DNA of 64,000 bases from Gonocerus acuteangulatus (Eukaryota; Arthropoda; Insecta; Hemiptera; Coreidae), in NCBI GenBank assembly GCA_946811695.1, contig OX328132.1, positions 94,593,534 to 94,657,533 of the forward strand. The letters are read 5' to 3'. The stretch's first letter is position 1; each line of letters starts with the position of its first letter. Below, one piece after another: positions 1-12,847 of this stretch. A model generated the notes under the pieces. It worked only from the letters and a program-made list of their open reading frames with translations. It ran no database searches and had not been told where the DNA came from. The translations under genes and the position numbers were made by a program.

Positions 1-27
1 CTTGTGTTATTAAACAATTTGTCTGTA

Positions 28-30
<3 letters not shown>

Positions 31-71
<41 letters not shown>
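31..71 (+). repeat. poly(A) tract, 41 nt
   Basis: Uninterrupted A run. It may be the tail of a retroposed copy lying to its left, but the part inside the window is too short to identify one. Confidence 0.9.
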
Positions 72-73
<2 letters not shown>

Positions 74-1437
74 TTGCATACCTAAAAATCTGAGTTTTTC
101 AGCATTTGTTTATCACAATGTTTCCAAATTTTGGGCATGCCAGGGTTTAATATATTAGATTCTAAATCTAAGAGGATGATTCATATTTTCAATTTTTTCT
201 ATTTTTAAGCCAATTGGTTCAATTGACCCATCTCTCCTCTTCACGAGAACACAGCAAATATCAACTGAGGTTTGCACAGTCTCAGCAGGAATGGAACAAA
301 CAAGATTGGAGCATTGACATGCATTAATTCTAATGGTTTATTTACATTCTTGTCTATTTTTAGGTCATTCAGAAAGGCCTCAATGAATGATTGAATTCTT
401 TTTTTATGGTATGAACATTTTCCCTGTCATTTAGAGTCCAGATTTTGCCTGTACACTCTAGATAGGCATTACGTTTTTTTGAGTTGTATTAGTGAACACT
501 TTTTTTTTTTCTCAATACAATATACAACCTGAGACAATAAACATTGTAAGAACTACTTAGGGGGTGTCTTAATACCAGCTCATTGCTTGGACCTAAAGCT
601 CAAATTAAACACATATAGCATGTCATTTAAAAGCAATTAATGAGCCCTAAGACTCCTGATGCCTTCAGTTGAACAGTCTGACAATATTCCACATGAAATA
701 ATTGGAAACCTCTCTAAGATTGTTCTGAGGAGACAGTAAATCATAATTTCATAAGAACAGTGAACTTATCTATTACTGTGTTCATATGATTGTAACAAAA
801 AGGACTCATTTTCCCTTTTTGAAATGAAATGTAAAATTTCAACATTCTTTTTAACTTTATTTATGAGTTTAATTTGAAATTCTCCTAATTCCTATTATCT
901 CCACAAAAATTATGCAAGGCTAGAAAAATAGGTATTAGGAAAAAAATATATTAGTTAATTTTAAGAAAAGTGTTATCATTATTATTATTATTATTGGGAG
1001 GCATCTAGCATGTATACGCATTACGAGGAAACGTCACTTATGGATGTGAGATATTTTAACAGAAAGTGATTATTGAATCAGCGAATTTCTCTCTCTTAAC
1101 TTTATTATGATTTGTAAATAGATCTTCTAGTTCCTCTATGTGTCTTGCATTTAACACCATTCAGAATGATCATAATCTTTACCATTCTTTGCCATTAGAA
1201 TGCTTAAATTGAGTTAATAATTTTAATTAATTAGTTTAACTTGCCCAATAGGCGATTTAAGGGAGTGCATCATTTATCTGCAACAATCTATGAGGTAATA
1301 CAGGCTTTAGAATATTAAACCCAACATGATCACTCCTTTGAATGCCCATTTCAGAATAAGAAATAATTACTTATTTATTTTGTTTGCAGCTTATAGATGT
1401 TTTTAATCTATGCATATTGAATTAAAATGTGCATCTC

Positions 1438-1439
<2 letters not shown>

Positions 1440-1473
<34 letters not shown>
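1440..1473 (+). repeat. poly(T) tract, 34 nt
   Basis: Uninterrupted T run, compatible with the tail of a minus-strand retroposon. No flanking target-site duplication was found. Confidence 0.9.
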
Positions 1474-1479
<6 letters not shown>

Positions 1480-2904
1480 AAGTTGGGCTAAATTTTAAAT
1501 AAAATAAATTCTTGTAGGTAATCCACACTTTTGGGCTTAAACATTTTGTTTAGTAATTAAAATACTGATATACAGGAAAGATATCAAGATGGAAGAATCC
1601 TTCCAAAACTGTTTCCAATTTTTCATAGCCTTAGACAATGAGAGATAATAATAATGAAACTTCTGCTTGGAATCTTTAAATGTTTCTTGATTTAGGTATG
1701 TAGAATTAATCACAAACTAGTTAGCATCACTCAAGTGTGTTTAGGTTAGATCATTCAAGAAATTATATGCCTGAAACATTTGGATGCAGTTGTTTTACAT
1801 AAAGTAAGAGAATTGAGCAGATTATGTAAATTTACATATTTAAAAGATTATGTAAATTTACTACTATTTAAAATAAATATAAGGAGGGAGGGTCATACTG
1901 CTTATATATGCTTATGGGAGGGTCATAAATTTTAACTGGAACCAATTTTTTGGCAGACAATGACTTAAAATTAAAAAAAAAATTATGATTTTCTAAAATA
2001 CTTACCAAATATCTGAATAATTATGGATGACTAATGTGAATTATATTTATTTAGTAAAATGAATTATGGACATTACAGATTTCAAAGTGTAAATTTGGGT
2101 GTAGATGTTATGTTAATTTGAATGAATATAGTGTAGTATGAAAGCTTAGCGTGCAAAAAATATAGTGTCACAAAAAATAATTCAGAATCTTCCTATAATA
2201 AACTAAAAGTACAAGTAAAGTTAATTAATAAGCTCATATCCTGAAAAATACCATTGGCATTAGAGGAATTGATTTCATATTGAGAAGGGAATAAAATAAA
2301 TGTTACCATTAATAAAGCTAATTTGAATACTGAAGCCATATATCCTACAGCCTGGCCAGAAATTCTATTCCTAATCATAAATTTCAAATAGCAGCAAGAG
2401 GAAAGGAAAATGTCTAAGACCATTTTCAATATATGGTCACTAATAATTTTGACTTCAGTTGTTAATAGAGACTTTCAAAGTATGGGGATGTTCACTGTGC
2501 AATATGATCATATTGCATTGTAATAGAAATTCATATTATTTAATTATATGATATAATACTTTTCTGTAAAAAATAAATTGAAATTTTTTACCAGCAGAAA
2601 AAGTCCAAATGTAAAGGCTGTTGAAAATTGACCAAAAAGGATCATTAGGAGAAATTTATCGTTCAAAATCCTCAAATTATAATAACACAAAACATCCAGT
2701 GCTAATACAGAAGACATGTCTTAAGAGAAAAAAAAAAACAAAAACGAAAATCATGATGAAATAATAGTTGACAAGGAAAACAAAGACCCTGTGTGAGTAG
2801 TTGGTAATTTAACACAGTGAATCACGTTAATTAGCTTTTATACACCATAATGAACATAATAATCAAACTATTAAAATAGATAAACCTAAGTCTCATAACA
2901 GGCT

Positions 2905-2959
2905 AAAAACACCATTTAAGACTGGATGTGCCACACACCCTGTCTTAGATGGTGTTTTT
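2905..2959. repeat. 18-bp stem hairpin
   Basis: AAAAACACCATTTAAGAC at 2905-2922 pairs with the reverse complement at 2942-2959 with one mismatch, leaving a 19-nt loop. No element ends or target duplications are visible around it. It could be a tiny foldback remnant. Confidence 0.7.
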
Positions 2960-3043
2960 TATGGACAGAATCCCAGTACTATTGTAATTTTAGAATTTAG
3001 GGTAAATGACTTATTATAATATTGTTGCCTAAGGAAATTTTTT

Positions 3044-3063
3044 CTGTGTGTGTGTGTGTGTGT
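3044..3063 (+). repeat. (TG)n microsatellite
   Basis: About ten TG units in a row. Confidence 0.9.
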
Positions 3064-6000
3064 TTCTGCTGATTATATATGTTGGGAAAAATTAAGAATA
3101 AAATACATTTTTAACAGCATCTGAGATAATTTACAGCATTTAAGCAAAGAGGTTTTACATGAATTCGAATATTTAGTTAGAATATTCTCTATATCTCCAA
3201 GAAATGGTAACTAAAAAAAAAAAAAAAAAAGTAACAGAATATGATTTTTAGACTTATTTAAATAAATACAAATCAATTTGAATAAATGTTCAAATAATAT
3301 GAATATTTATTTGAGAAATATGTATGAGGAAGGTCCCCCAATTTAGCATAAATCAGTAGTAGCGGGGTACCATAATTGGTAGAACGGGCATTGGCAGTCC
3401 TCGTTAGTACCAAAATTCTCTTCATATGTCATAAGGTTTCCTTTTAGGGAAGGAAATACCCCTACTGAAATCTTACCATGGATCAAATCTGATTATGGCA
3501 TAGTTGCTGTGAACCAATGATACATGTGGTTATGTGGTGTCATGAGTTTAATGAAGAAAAAGTGAATATTCAGGGCAAGCAAAGGAGTGAAAGGCCTCCA
3601 ATTGTGACAGTAGAGTTGGTACAATAAATAGACGAAACTGTTTGAGATGTCCGTTGATCGACAGTGGATGAAATGTCTGCGATGTTTCCACACATCTCTA
3701 GATCTTTCTTACATGAGACAATTATCTAAATGCTGGGATTTCTATAAAAATTCCAACTGACAGAGTAACAGACAAATTGAATTGGGTTACTAGTGCTTGC
3801 AAGTTTCTTGACTGATTTCATTTGGAAACGTGAGAATTACCTAAGTTCTATTATGACTGAAGATGAAACTTCCCATTCACTACCCCTGAGACAAAAAAAA
3901 AAAAAAAAAAAAATAGCCATCATAGTGGCAACACATTGGTTCTGCATCTGCCAAACCATTCAGGACCTCAATTTTGGGCAACAAATTATTTGATCCTTGT
4001 TTTGGGTTTGAAAATCAATCATTTTGATTGAAATTTCGCCACAGGCTAAGATGATTAATGGAGAAAAATACCGTGTGACCATAGAAAACTTAAAGAGAGC
4101 AATTCAAAACAAATGAATGTGAATGTTAACAATGGGTGTGGGTTTGTTGCACAAAATCGTTTGCTCACCCACATCCAACTCCACCACTCCCTTAACTTGG
4201 TGCCTTCAAACAGTCATCTTTTCACCTTCCAGAAGACTCAATTGAGTGGGAAAAATGTCAACCAATGAGGAAGAGAAACAATTAATCTAGAAGTGGAAGA
4301 AGTAGATGGCGGAAGAATTCAATGAGGAGAGCATCAAAAAGCTTGTAACACAGTTTAACACTTGCATTGAACAGCATATTAACTATGTAAATAAATAAGT
4401 GATATATATCCAATATTATATAATTGATTTTTTGTGTAAAATAGTAGAATTGAATAGTCTTACTTTCCAGACTTGCCTCGTACAACTAACAAATTTACTC
4501 CTTCAGTGCTAAGCAATCACATAGTAATTACAAAAGGTAGGGCCTTGTGGGTCAAGCATTACTCTAGTACACACATTCCCAAAGTAAACAATTTTTAGCC
4601 TCGGGTTGAAATTCAATAAAATACAGTTACAGTGAATGCGATCAATGCCACATTACATAAGCAAATGAACAATGAGATGTGTAAAAAAAAAAAGGTCTAA
4701 TTGATCTTTAATTTTATTTACAAGGCATTCTCAAAGATATTTTGACAGTAATAGTAGTAATGGATCTATTGATGCTCAAAATCTGAGGTCACTAGCTCCA
4801 TTGATAATTAATTATTGCAACTTTGAGGCTGGGTTTCAAGTTATCATCAAGAAGCCGATTTATTAATTTACTCATGATTATGTTCATGCTTGAAAATTAT
4901 AGTTCAGTTGAATATGTAGACCTAAATAAGGAAAGCACACCAAACGCTAGTCTTTTCAGTTGACCATTGGAGTCAGGAATGCTATTCTAAGTGTTTAAAA
5001 TCAACATATCTTCACTCACCAATCTTTTAAAGAAGACCACGTGTATTATAAACTTATTTCACATTTAATTTTCTCCAATAGCTCTAAATTGGCGCATAGA
5101 TGCTCGAATTGTGAGCCACACAATTCTTTATTTTTTAAATCCAGCAACTAAATTTCAAAGCTGTCAATATCAATATTGAAGGGTGAAAAATTAGATTCTG
5201 TTACCATGGCATTCAGGGGTTTTCTTACAAAAGCTAACAATGCTTTGCTGTTTCTGAAGTCTGAACATGATTAGAAAAGCTTGAATTCTTTAGTGAAAAA
5301 AAACGCAGTACTTTCGGAACAAACTATTAGGACACATTAGAACTATTAGAAACACTTTTTTGTAGAGATAATGAATTTTTTTCTTTAATGTACTGCAAGA
5401 ATGTGCTTTTTAACTGGAGTTGGCATAATTTCCATTGTGGAGGAATTTATATTTTCTCCAATCTTTTATTTTACAATTTCTTCTATTAACTTCTTTACTT
5501 GTATGCCTAAACAAACTAGCATTGCTCTAGGAGTATTTGGCCACTCTCTGAGCACAGATTTAAAGTTGAGTGAATTTGAATGCATCTATTGCTAAGAAGA
5601 GAGCAGTGAACTAAATCAAGATGGTTTCAGAAGGAGGTTTTTGCAGAGTTGTGTATTATAGAACCTTATCCTTAAGGTGTATGAGGACTCTGAGAATCTT
5701 GAGTCTACAATAGCAACTTGTTTTAAGAGCTTTTATTTGGGAGCCAATTTAACTTTTTGTCTAGCAATAGGCCAGGGAATATTGTTTCTTTCTTGAATGC
5801 CAGTTGCTCCTCCTAGGGTGAGATGTGGTGTGGAGCTAGGTTTCTTCTTTCTTTAAAAAAAGTATTCAAATTGTTTTTATAACAGATAAATTAAGACCAG
5901 ACTCATATCACTTTTGCCTTGCCATCTTGTGCTGAGTGTTTGTATCTGCAATGTTTCCTTTTCTTTATTAAATGTGATTAGAGTTGTTTCCAGAGTTTGT

Positions 6001-6153
6001 TATTGACACCTTGGTTTATTACACCTACAGGTTATGGGTCCAGTCAAGTATGTAGGTCTATTCACGTATGACAACGTCTAAATTAGGTTTGATCCGAATA
6101 GCATCTATACCTCGTAGTGTCCTTTGTGAATATCCAAAATCATCCGAGTTAAT

Positions 6154-6242
6154 CTTGAAGAAAGTGGCAGGAGTTGCTCCCCAAAATTATTTAAAACATT
6201 AGCTTAAACAATTTTGGGAGCAACTCCTGCTACTTTCTTCAA
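6154..6242. repeat. Inverted repeat just upstream of copia gag
   Basis: A ~33-bp left arm (6154-6186) beginning CTTGAAGAAAGTGGCAGG pairs with a right arm ending at 6242, with only a few mismatches, and the pairing continues loosely into the centre. It ends about 53 bp before the copia gag start. It could be a remnant of the element's leader or an unrelated hairpin insertion. Confidence 0.75.
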
Positions 6243-6295
6243 GAATCCATTGATCCTTCTCCACACTCACTTCAACTTACATATCTGAGATAATA

Positions 6296-7493
6296 ATGGC
6301 TTCTCAAGAAGACAAATACTTGATTCCTCGGTTTGACTGCTCAAACTACTATGATTGGAGATTTTGGATGGAAGTGCACCTCCTGAGATTCGACCTTTTG
6401 GAATTTGCTGAGGAAGATAGTCTGAACAAGACCGACGTTAAGGTTATGAAAATGGATTCGGTAGAAGAGAAAGAAATTAAGAAAAATCTTCTGTCTGAAT
6501 ACATCAAGAACTATCGGAAGTGTAAAGCAGCTACAGTCATGAGAATATCTGATAACTACATAGAATATGTGAAATGTAAGGAAACTGCCTATCAGGTGTG
6601 GACAACTTTAAAAAATATCTTTGCTAGGAAAGGTGTTGCCGACCAGTAATATGTTAGAAAAGCATTATTGTTATTAAAGTTTTATCCTCTTGAAGAATCA
6701 TTGACCAAACATTTCCTTAAGTTTGACAAGTTAATATGGTACCTTAGATCATCAGGTGCACAAGTATCTGAATTGGATGTTGTATTTCATCTTTTGTTAA
6801 CAATGCCTGATGAATATAGTGTTGTCGTTACTGCAATTAAGACTTCGGCAGATGATAAATTGTCTGTAGACTTTGTGAAAAATCAGTTAATGGATGACAA
6901 AAGGAAACAAACAATTTTGGCTGAGGTTTCAACAAGTAGACAAACCTCTCTGGCATCACAGTGTAAACCAACACTACTGAAATATAATGTAAACTAGCAC
7001 CCTGTGAAGAAACAGCCAAATAAAAAATCGTTGGTCTGTTATTTTTGTAACAAGCCGGGACATAAGAAGAGCCCAATGCTTTAAATTTAAGAAGAGGCAG
7101 CAAGAAGGAAGCTACCTTGCTGAATAATGAGAAGCAGAAATCAGCATGATGACATCTACAACTTCACCAGCCAAGAGAGTCAAGCCTTCATCTGTGGTAA
7201 AATATTTTGTTGATAGTGGGGCTTCTGATCATATGGGGTGTGATAAATGTGTTTCATTATTGTGCAACATAAGAAAACTTGATGTGCACATTGTAGTTAA
7301 AGTAGCTAAAAGAAATTCAGTGGTAGAAGCTAATAGTATTAGTGATTTTCATTTTGTATTTAGTAATAACAATTTTAAGATTCCTATTGCTTTAAAGAAT
7401 GTATTACTGCTCTGTAAAACCAGGATTTTAGAATTTAAGCAGTTTTATTTGGCGAGGATTACCATTTTCCGCAAGACAGCAATATTAAATTGA
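6296..7493 (+). pseudogene. Ty1/copia retrotransposon remnant: gag and start of protease
   Basis: A copia-type polyprotein start, now broken. The first frame (6296-6649) begins MASQEDKYLIPRFDCSNYYD, the usual copia gag opening in which the region before the W-rich segment is conserved. It stops at a TAA in 6647-6649, and gag resumes in another register at 6668-6997. A CCHC zinc knuckle follows near 7037 (CYFCNKPGHKK) but its last cysteine is in a different frame, so an indel lies inside the knuckle. The next frame (7146-7493) carries DSGASDHM, the aspartic protease active site of copia elements. No integrase, reverse transcriptase or RNase H follows and no LTR pair was found, so this is a 3'-truncated dead copy. 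Frameshifts and stops exclude a working gene. Confidence 0.85.
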
Positions 7494-7776
7494 GTATGCA
7501 GATTTTTCACATTGTAAATGAATGCATCACTTTGAAGAGAAATTAATGCCCTAGATTTGTTGTAGTTATTCACCGGTTCTTAACATAACAGAATATTATA
7601 ACCATACCATATGAATAACAGAAATATTACGTTAATCATAAGGTTTATACTTATTACGTCAGCATTAAATGCAGACTTTCAGAAAAAATGTCTTTAAGGG
7701 GGTATGAAATGACAATTGGAGCAAAAAAAAAAAAAAGGTTTTTAGAACATTCCTTAAATAATTGAAATTTCAAATA

Positions 7777-8842
7777 CACTGCCTCACAAATAACCGGCGC
7801 ACCTTGAATTTCTTCGTTATTTCTTTTCGAATTTAATAAAATTTGCAAATTTTTAACTCAAAATGTATTGTATATATTCAGCTTGTAGGACATCATAAGT
7901 AACGACAAAAAAAAAAGTAACTTAATGATACTTTTATGTAAGTAAAAAAAAAGAAAATTAACACACTTGCCACCCCAAACCATCACCGACCCTCCTCCGA
8001 ACTGCACTCTTCCCGCTATATTCTCATCATACATACCGTTCTCCTGGTCTTCTCCATATTCAAACTCGACCAACTGAAGTATAGAGGTTATACCTGGACT
8101 CATCAGAAAACAGAACAGGGGCCCAATCGTCTTCAGTCCATTCGGCATGTTCCCTACAAAATCGGAGGCGAGCCGCTCAGTGTTCTGGGGTCAGGAGAGG
8201 ACCGGAAGCGGGGACCATTGCATTCAGCCCAGCTTCAGTGAGCCTTCTGCGTAGTGTTAGTGAGGTGACATCCGTTTCCCGAGCGTCATGAAGCCTGTGA
8301 CAGATCTCAACTGAAGTCTGGGATCGGTTTCTGAGGGCCTGAATCAGAATAAAGCGGTCATCAGCTGGGCCTGTCGTTCTCCGACGCCCTGATCCCGGCC
8401 TTCTCTCGTAGGTTCCTGTTTTTCTGTACCTTTGGACTGCACGCCGAACCGTTATTTCAGGCAGTCCTAGTGCTCTGGCGGCGTATTGCTGGCTCCGGCC
8501 GTCCTCTATTAAAGCAACAACCTGAGCAACTACAACTGCATCCAAAACCATTTCAACTCTTCAAAATGATCTTTTAAAAAGAAAAAAAATGTTTTCCAGC
8601 GAAAAGAAACAAAACAGAAGTCAGTGTGTGTTAAAAGAAAACCAGACACATACTGATGTATAGCTAATGTTTTATCTTAATGCCTTTATTGTTTATTCTA
8701 GAGAGAATTCAGGGAGAGGATTAGTGCAGGGAGATGCTTCCTGACTTGCCTCACACTTGTCATTAATCACGCCCAACAATATTTCTTTTAGCTTTAGTTT
8801 TCATATAAAATACATTGAGCGACACTTTTTTGTCCGGCAGTG
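7777..8842 (-). mobile_element. Tc1-type DNA transposon, internally deleted, with TA target duplication
   Basis: The element is 1,066 bp and is flanked on both sides by TA (7775-7776 and 8843-8844), the Tc1/mariner target duplication. The left end reads CACTGCCTCACAAAT and the right end, on the opposite strand, CACTGCCGGACAAAA. The first seven bases are identical and similarity is patchy after that. It contains a broken transposase on the minus strand. It is shorter than the ~1.3-1.6 kb usual for intact relatives because the distal catalytic half is missing. It is non-autonomous. Confidence 0.88.
7966..8551 (-). pseudogene. Tc1/IS630-type transposase, N-terminal half with nonsense codons
   Basis: The frame starts at the ATG ending at 8551 and encodes a helix-turn-helix DNA-binding region, visible as QQYAARALGLPEITVRRAVQ followed by the hinge motif GRRRTT. 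After about 124 codons there is a TGA (PEH-stop). The same frame continues directly into REHAEWTEDDW and then VLFSDESRYN, which holds the first catalytic aspartate of the DDE domain. A second TGA interrupts GRV-stop-IWRRPGER, and soon after a frameshift puts FGGGSVMVWGG in another register. The second aspartate and the third acidic residue are absent. Both TGA codons stand where related proteins commonly have arginine, so CGA to TGA change is likely. Not functional. Confidence 0.88.
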
Positions 8843-9039
8843 TATTTGGTGACTGTATCCAATTGATGAAGTAAAAAAAAAGAAAAGTAGAAAAATCCGT
8901 CTAAAATCTAAATGGATCAATGATAAAAATAAACATTCAACGTTTTATAAAAAAATACTTTAACAATTTAAAAAGGGGGATTTTGTCATTATGAGCAGGA
9001 AGAATTGCAAAAAATCTGCACTTAACTCTAAATAACTGG

Positions 9040-9245
9040 GGCGAGTGTAGTTCAATGGAAGAGCACCGAGTTATGTTCTGGAGGACCCGAGTTCGCAAAC
9101 TCTTCCAGTGTCGCCCAGTCTTTAATGGGTATCTGCTAAGGAAAAAATCAGGGGGCTGGAGTATTGACCACACTATCTGCCTAATGTGCCAGGAACGTTG
9201 TTGTTCTATATCCCAAGCAGGCCTAGTCCATCATTTTGGTTTTCT
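9040..9245 (+). mobile_element. tRNA-derived SINE, diverged copy
   Basis: The head resembles a tRNA gene (box A-like GAGTGTAGTTCAATGGAAGAG, box B-like GAGTTCGCAAACTC). The body is shared with the copy at 59742, including the AAAAATCAGG, ACCACACTATCTGCCTA and CCAGGAACG-type segments. It is old, with many substitutions and no clear tail. Confidence 0.7.
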
Positions 9246-9368
9246 ATTAATAAATCTAGGCAATTTCAAAAATTATATAAATTATAATTAAATCAAATAT
9301 AATTGTGTTGAAGAAGTAATTCGTATTTTGCTAATGAACTGACTTTCTTTGTAAAAATATACAAACTA

Positions 9369-10738
9369 CTAGCTGACTACCCGTGATTCACCACGGCCGA
9401 TAAGTAGTTTTTATATTGCGTCAAATAAGGTATGATCAATATTAACGCTACTACATAATTTTGTACAGCTTTTATTGCACGGACTTTAAAGTTACCCAGG
9501 AAACACCATGTGGGGGTAACCGTGCTTGTTTCCGTTGCGGAGTAAAAAAAAAAAAAAAAAATACAACAACCACTTAAAACGTAAGGTAAACAGAGACAAA
9601 TACACGTTGAAAAGAAAAAAACTAACAACTTTGAAGTTTTAAGCACTTATCTCTTTGATTGACATCGCCCCACCGAACATTACAACAGAATATTTTTTGT
9701 AGAGACTTTAGTAACCTTTCGAATAGCCGCCTTTCACTTACTATGATTTCCCAACCGTGTTCCAGATATTTTAGAAAATATACTGAGATCCGAAAACTTT
9801 GTATCACCATTAATACAATTTTTTCCCATATACTTTTTACCTCCAACCGATAACGAAGTTTAAATATCTTAGATTAGATGAATGTCAAATACCTGGGACA
9901 AGTTTCAAGTCAACCAATCTTTTTTCTGAATACCCAAACAGAAAATTTGTTTAGAAAAGTATTTCTATGAATTTTTCTCGTAAACGGTTACAGAAATCGC
10001 TTTAAAAACGGGTTTATCCGTTTTCCTACGTTAAGGAACCTATATAACGAGTACCTGTAAGCATATGGACTCGAAAATGTATTTTTTCCCGTAAATTTTG
10101 CTCCAAAAACCATGATCCAGTAAACGGATTTAGCTGGATAATGAACTTAACCTTTCAAACGAGAAGAAAGATTTTTTTACCAAAATCGGACTTTTGGATT
10201 TTTTCGGATTTTTGAGCCGATGAGGAACTTCCTAATAATTCAACCCCCCCTAAAAGTACTTAAACATTTGAATATATAAAAAAAAAAAACTTTCTTAGCG
10301 AGTGTTTAACATTCTAAACGGATTATCCGTGCAAAATTTCAAATTTTTATGTTAAGTGGTTTGGGAAATTATTACTTCGGATGGACCATCACCAAGGCGT
10401 AAACTCTATGAGGGACAAAATCACAGTTTATTTCAAATTATTCAAGATCTGCCATCATAGTTGAAATTAACCTCAATTAAAAATAATACTATGAAATATA
10501 TACAGTACGGTAACAACTGTTATCGTCCTAGCAACGCATGCTGTCTAGGCGTGCCTGCTCTAACCAACTCAAAATTTAATTCCCTCTAAAAATACTTAAA
10601 TATCAAAAAATCCTTTCTTAGCGAGTGTCTACGTTCTATAGGGAAGGTCCATGCAAAATTTCAAATTTTTCTGTCAAGTGGTTTGGGCTGGGCGATGATA
10701 GTGAGTGAGTGAGTGGTATTTGACAAATATATAGTAGA
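9369..10738 (-). mobile_element. Non-autonomous Helitron, complete ends
   Basis: Read on the minus strand, the element begins TCTACTATATATTTGTC at 10738 and ends GTAGTCAGCTAG at 9369. The 3' terminus is preceded by a short hairpin (CCGTG/CACGG stem at about 9380-9396) and closes with CTAG. It sits between A and T (host A before TC, host T after CTAG) with no target duplication. These are the canonical Helitron hallmarks: 5' TC, 3' hairpin plus CTRR, and A/T insertion. The 1,370-bp body encodes no RepHel protein, so it is non-autonomous. A homologous copy lies at 49634-50716 and a decayed one at about 28740-29700. Confidence 0.82.
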
Positions 10739-11463
10739 TTTTTGGTTGATGTTCACTTATTTTAAATGAGATATGTAATATTATCAATTACTGGTTTAAC
10801 ATTGCATGAATTCTAATTTACAGTATATACATGTAATGTGTTATAAGTTTTTTTTATATTTTTAATTAAAGTGAAATAAATAAGATTGATATTTGTTTTA
10901 GTATTTTCTCAAGCTTGTTGAAACAGAAATTATTATAAGGAGTGCTGACCTGATATGAATATTGATTTATTTCTGAGAAGCTTTTATTGATTTCTGTTCA
11001 AGAAACCATGAGTATAGTAAATGAATTCCAAACAATGTGTCGGTTGCATAACATTGTTGTAAATTTATTAACAGTATTCTTCGGGTACTTGGGGGTGTTT
11101 TTCTTGTCACATGAACTGGAAATAATATTAAGAATTGTACTTGCCCAATATTATTTACGGTATTCAACAGATTGAGTAAGCAAGTATAAAATATATAAGG
11201 GTAGGAATTATAATTTCAAAAAAACATTTTCTGTTCTTTTCCCAAGACAAACTTAAACTTAGCTTTATACCACAAAAGTCATTTCATGCTATAAAAAAAG
11301 TTAATGTATGGTTTTCTACAAATATGTGTATCCTATTTCAAAAACAAACTACTATATTTTTACTTTTATAAATAAGATGCTCTACACAGATTCCCTGTGA
11401 ACTAGAAATCTTAATTTAATTTATACTATCATTGCAGGAAATTATTATTTTTGTTAATTTCAG
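10739..11463 (+). other. Intron 3' end before the first RIM-BP exon
   Basis: Non-coding and AT-rich with no repeats I can name. It ends with a pyrimidine-rich run and TTTCAG immediately before the exon, a normal splice acceptor. Confidence 0.7.
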
Positions 11464-11707
11464 CCCCACAGGATTAGTGTGCGGTCTGTTACTGCTAATC
11501 GAAGAACATCAAGAGATGCAGCTTGCACAATGGTCATTGGCAAAGATGTTCCTCTTGGACCAACAAATGTAAAAGCAAGTAGAGTGACTGCAACTTCGGC
11601 AGTAATTTCCTGGCTTCCAAGCAACAGTAATTATCAACATGTTGTTTGCGTCAACAATGTTGAATTGAGAACTGTTAAACCTGGTGTTTATAGGCATACT
11701 ATTACAG
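11464..11707 (+). CDS. RIM-binding protein, internal exon: end of FN3-1 and start of FN3-2
   Basis: RIM-BP is a presynaptic active-zone scaffold that links RIM to voltage-gated calcium channels through SH3 domains. This exon encodes part of its central fibronectin type III array. It opens in phase 0 after TTTCAG with PHRISVRSVTANRR, the last strand of FN3-1. It then runs through a linker (TMVIGKDVPLGPTNVK) into FN3-2, with the typical SAVISWLPSNSNYQHVV strand containing the conserved tryptophan. It ends one base into a glycine codon at a GTAATT donor. The order and wording match arthropod and vertebrate RIM-BP better than other FN3 proteins. The open frame running past the donor to 11754 is intron. 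Assignment rests on recognition, without a database search. Confidence 0.88.
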
Positions 11708-12847
11708 GTAATTGTTCTCAGATAATTCAGAAATTTATAAAAGCAATTGTGTAACTTCTATTAATATTATTATTGCTATTAATATTATTACAAATATAAC
11801 TGCCTTTAAATTGAATTGCTCCTTTCATTTTGTTTAAATGTTATTTACCCTTGAAGCATCAAGAAGAATTATTAAGAAATTTCTTTGAAGATAATTTTAA
11901 AATGATTGGACATAATATAAGTATGAAAACAACAAGTTCCAAATAGTAATTTTTTATTCCATCTTCAAAACAATTAGTAGGTTGCTGAAGTGCTAATCAG
12001 TTTGCTGTTTCCATTAACAGGTGTTCAATGATCCATCCCCTCTACTCTTACTCGTATGATTGTCTTGAAATTACTTCAGGAAATTTTTCACTGAGATCAT
12101 CTTTTTCATTGTGACTATTTATTGCAATTTATTTATTTACATACTTTGTTTTCAGAGCAAAGTCCTATACAAAGGTGTGTGTGCTTTACATAACTCCTGC
12201 TAATAATTGAGATAAATAATGCAGTAAGATAATACTAACTATTTAAAAAATTGATATTAAATAATTTAAACTATCTCTAAAATCAAACAGAAGGAAAAGA
12301 AAAGCATTATAAACTATATACCTAAATTAAAATCAAATCTCAAAGCTATACACCAATTAAGTACCCAATAGTTTGTCTCTGGCATGGTTTATAACATATT
12401 CAGGATTCTACAGTAAATCATATAAGGTCTGAGGATGTTAAGGTTAAATAATAGAGATTTAGGGTATGAGATTTGTTTAGATCTTTGAGAGAAAAAATTG
12501 AGTTATCGGGAGGGATATTTGTTGAGAAGAATTAATAAATTGAAGAAGTTACAAATATATCATAATTGTCCTCTGGTTAATTGGTATTCCTCAAAGGACA
12601 GAAGTCTTAGGGGTTTATGGCTATTGTACTATTTCTGTAATTTATTTTTTATAATATGTATTTTTACTGTTCTGATTTGAGCTATTACTCTATAAAGTGG
12701 AAATGGAAGGTTCATGTTTAGATAAGATAGTATTTTCCTGGTTGAGATCAAACATAAGCCTATACAGACAGAAGCACTGTTTCCAAAATTTTCCATTTTA
12801 CTGATTGTATGATGTTAGCTTCACACTAAATTAAAATTATTGTTTTT

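Larger units (their letters stand above)
1..6153. other. 5' intronic sequence with no gene
   Basis: AT-rich non-coding DNA, presumably an intron of the RIM-BP gene because the first exon in the window starts with an acceptor and is clearly internal. The open frames here are short, lack coding texture and match no family I recognise. Around 3.5-4.4 kb there are stretches that could be a very old transposase, but no frame holds together. Simple repeats and one hairpin are listed separately. Confidence 0.6.

Noticed and set aside
3480..4400. Possible ancient mariner-like transposase
   Set aside because: Scattered words look transposase-like, but no frame, terminal repeat or catalytic motif can be followed.
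7858..8148. Separate minus-strand gene starting MPNGLKTIG
   Set aside because: It is the shifted-frame continuation of the Tc1 transposase; only the FGGGSVMVWGG part is family sequence.
11509..11697. Minus-strand ORF over the first RIM-BP exon
   Set aside because: Antisense shadow of the FN3 coding exon.
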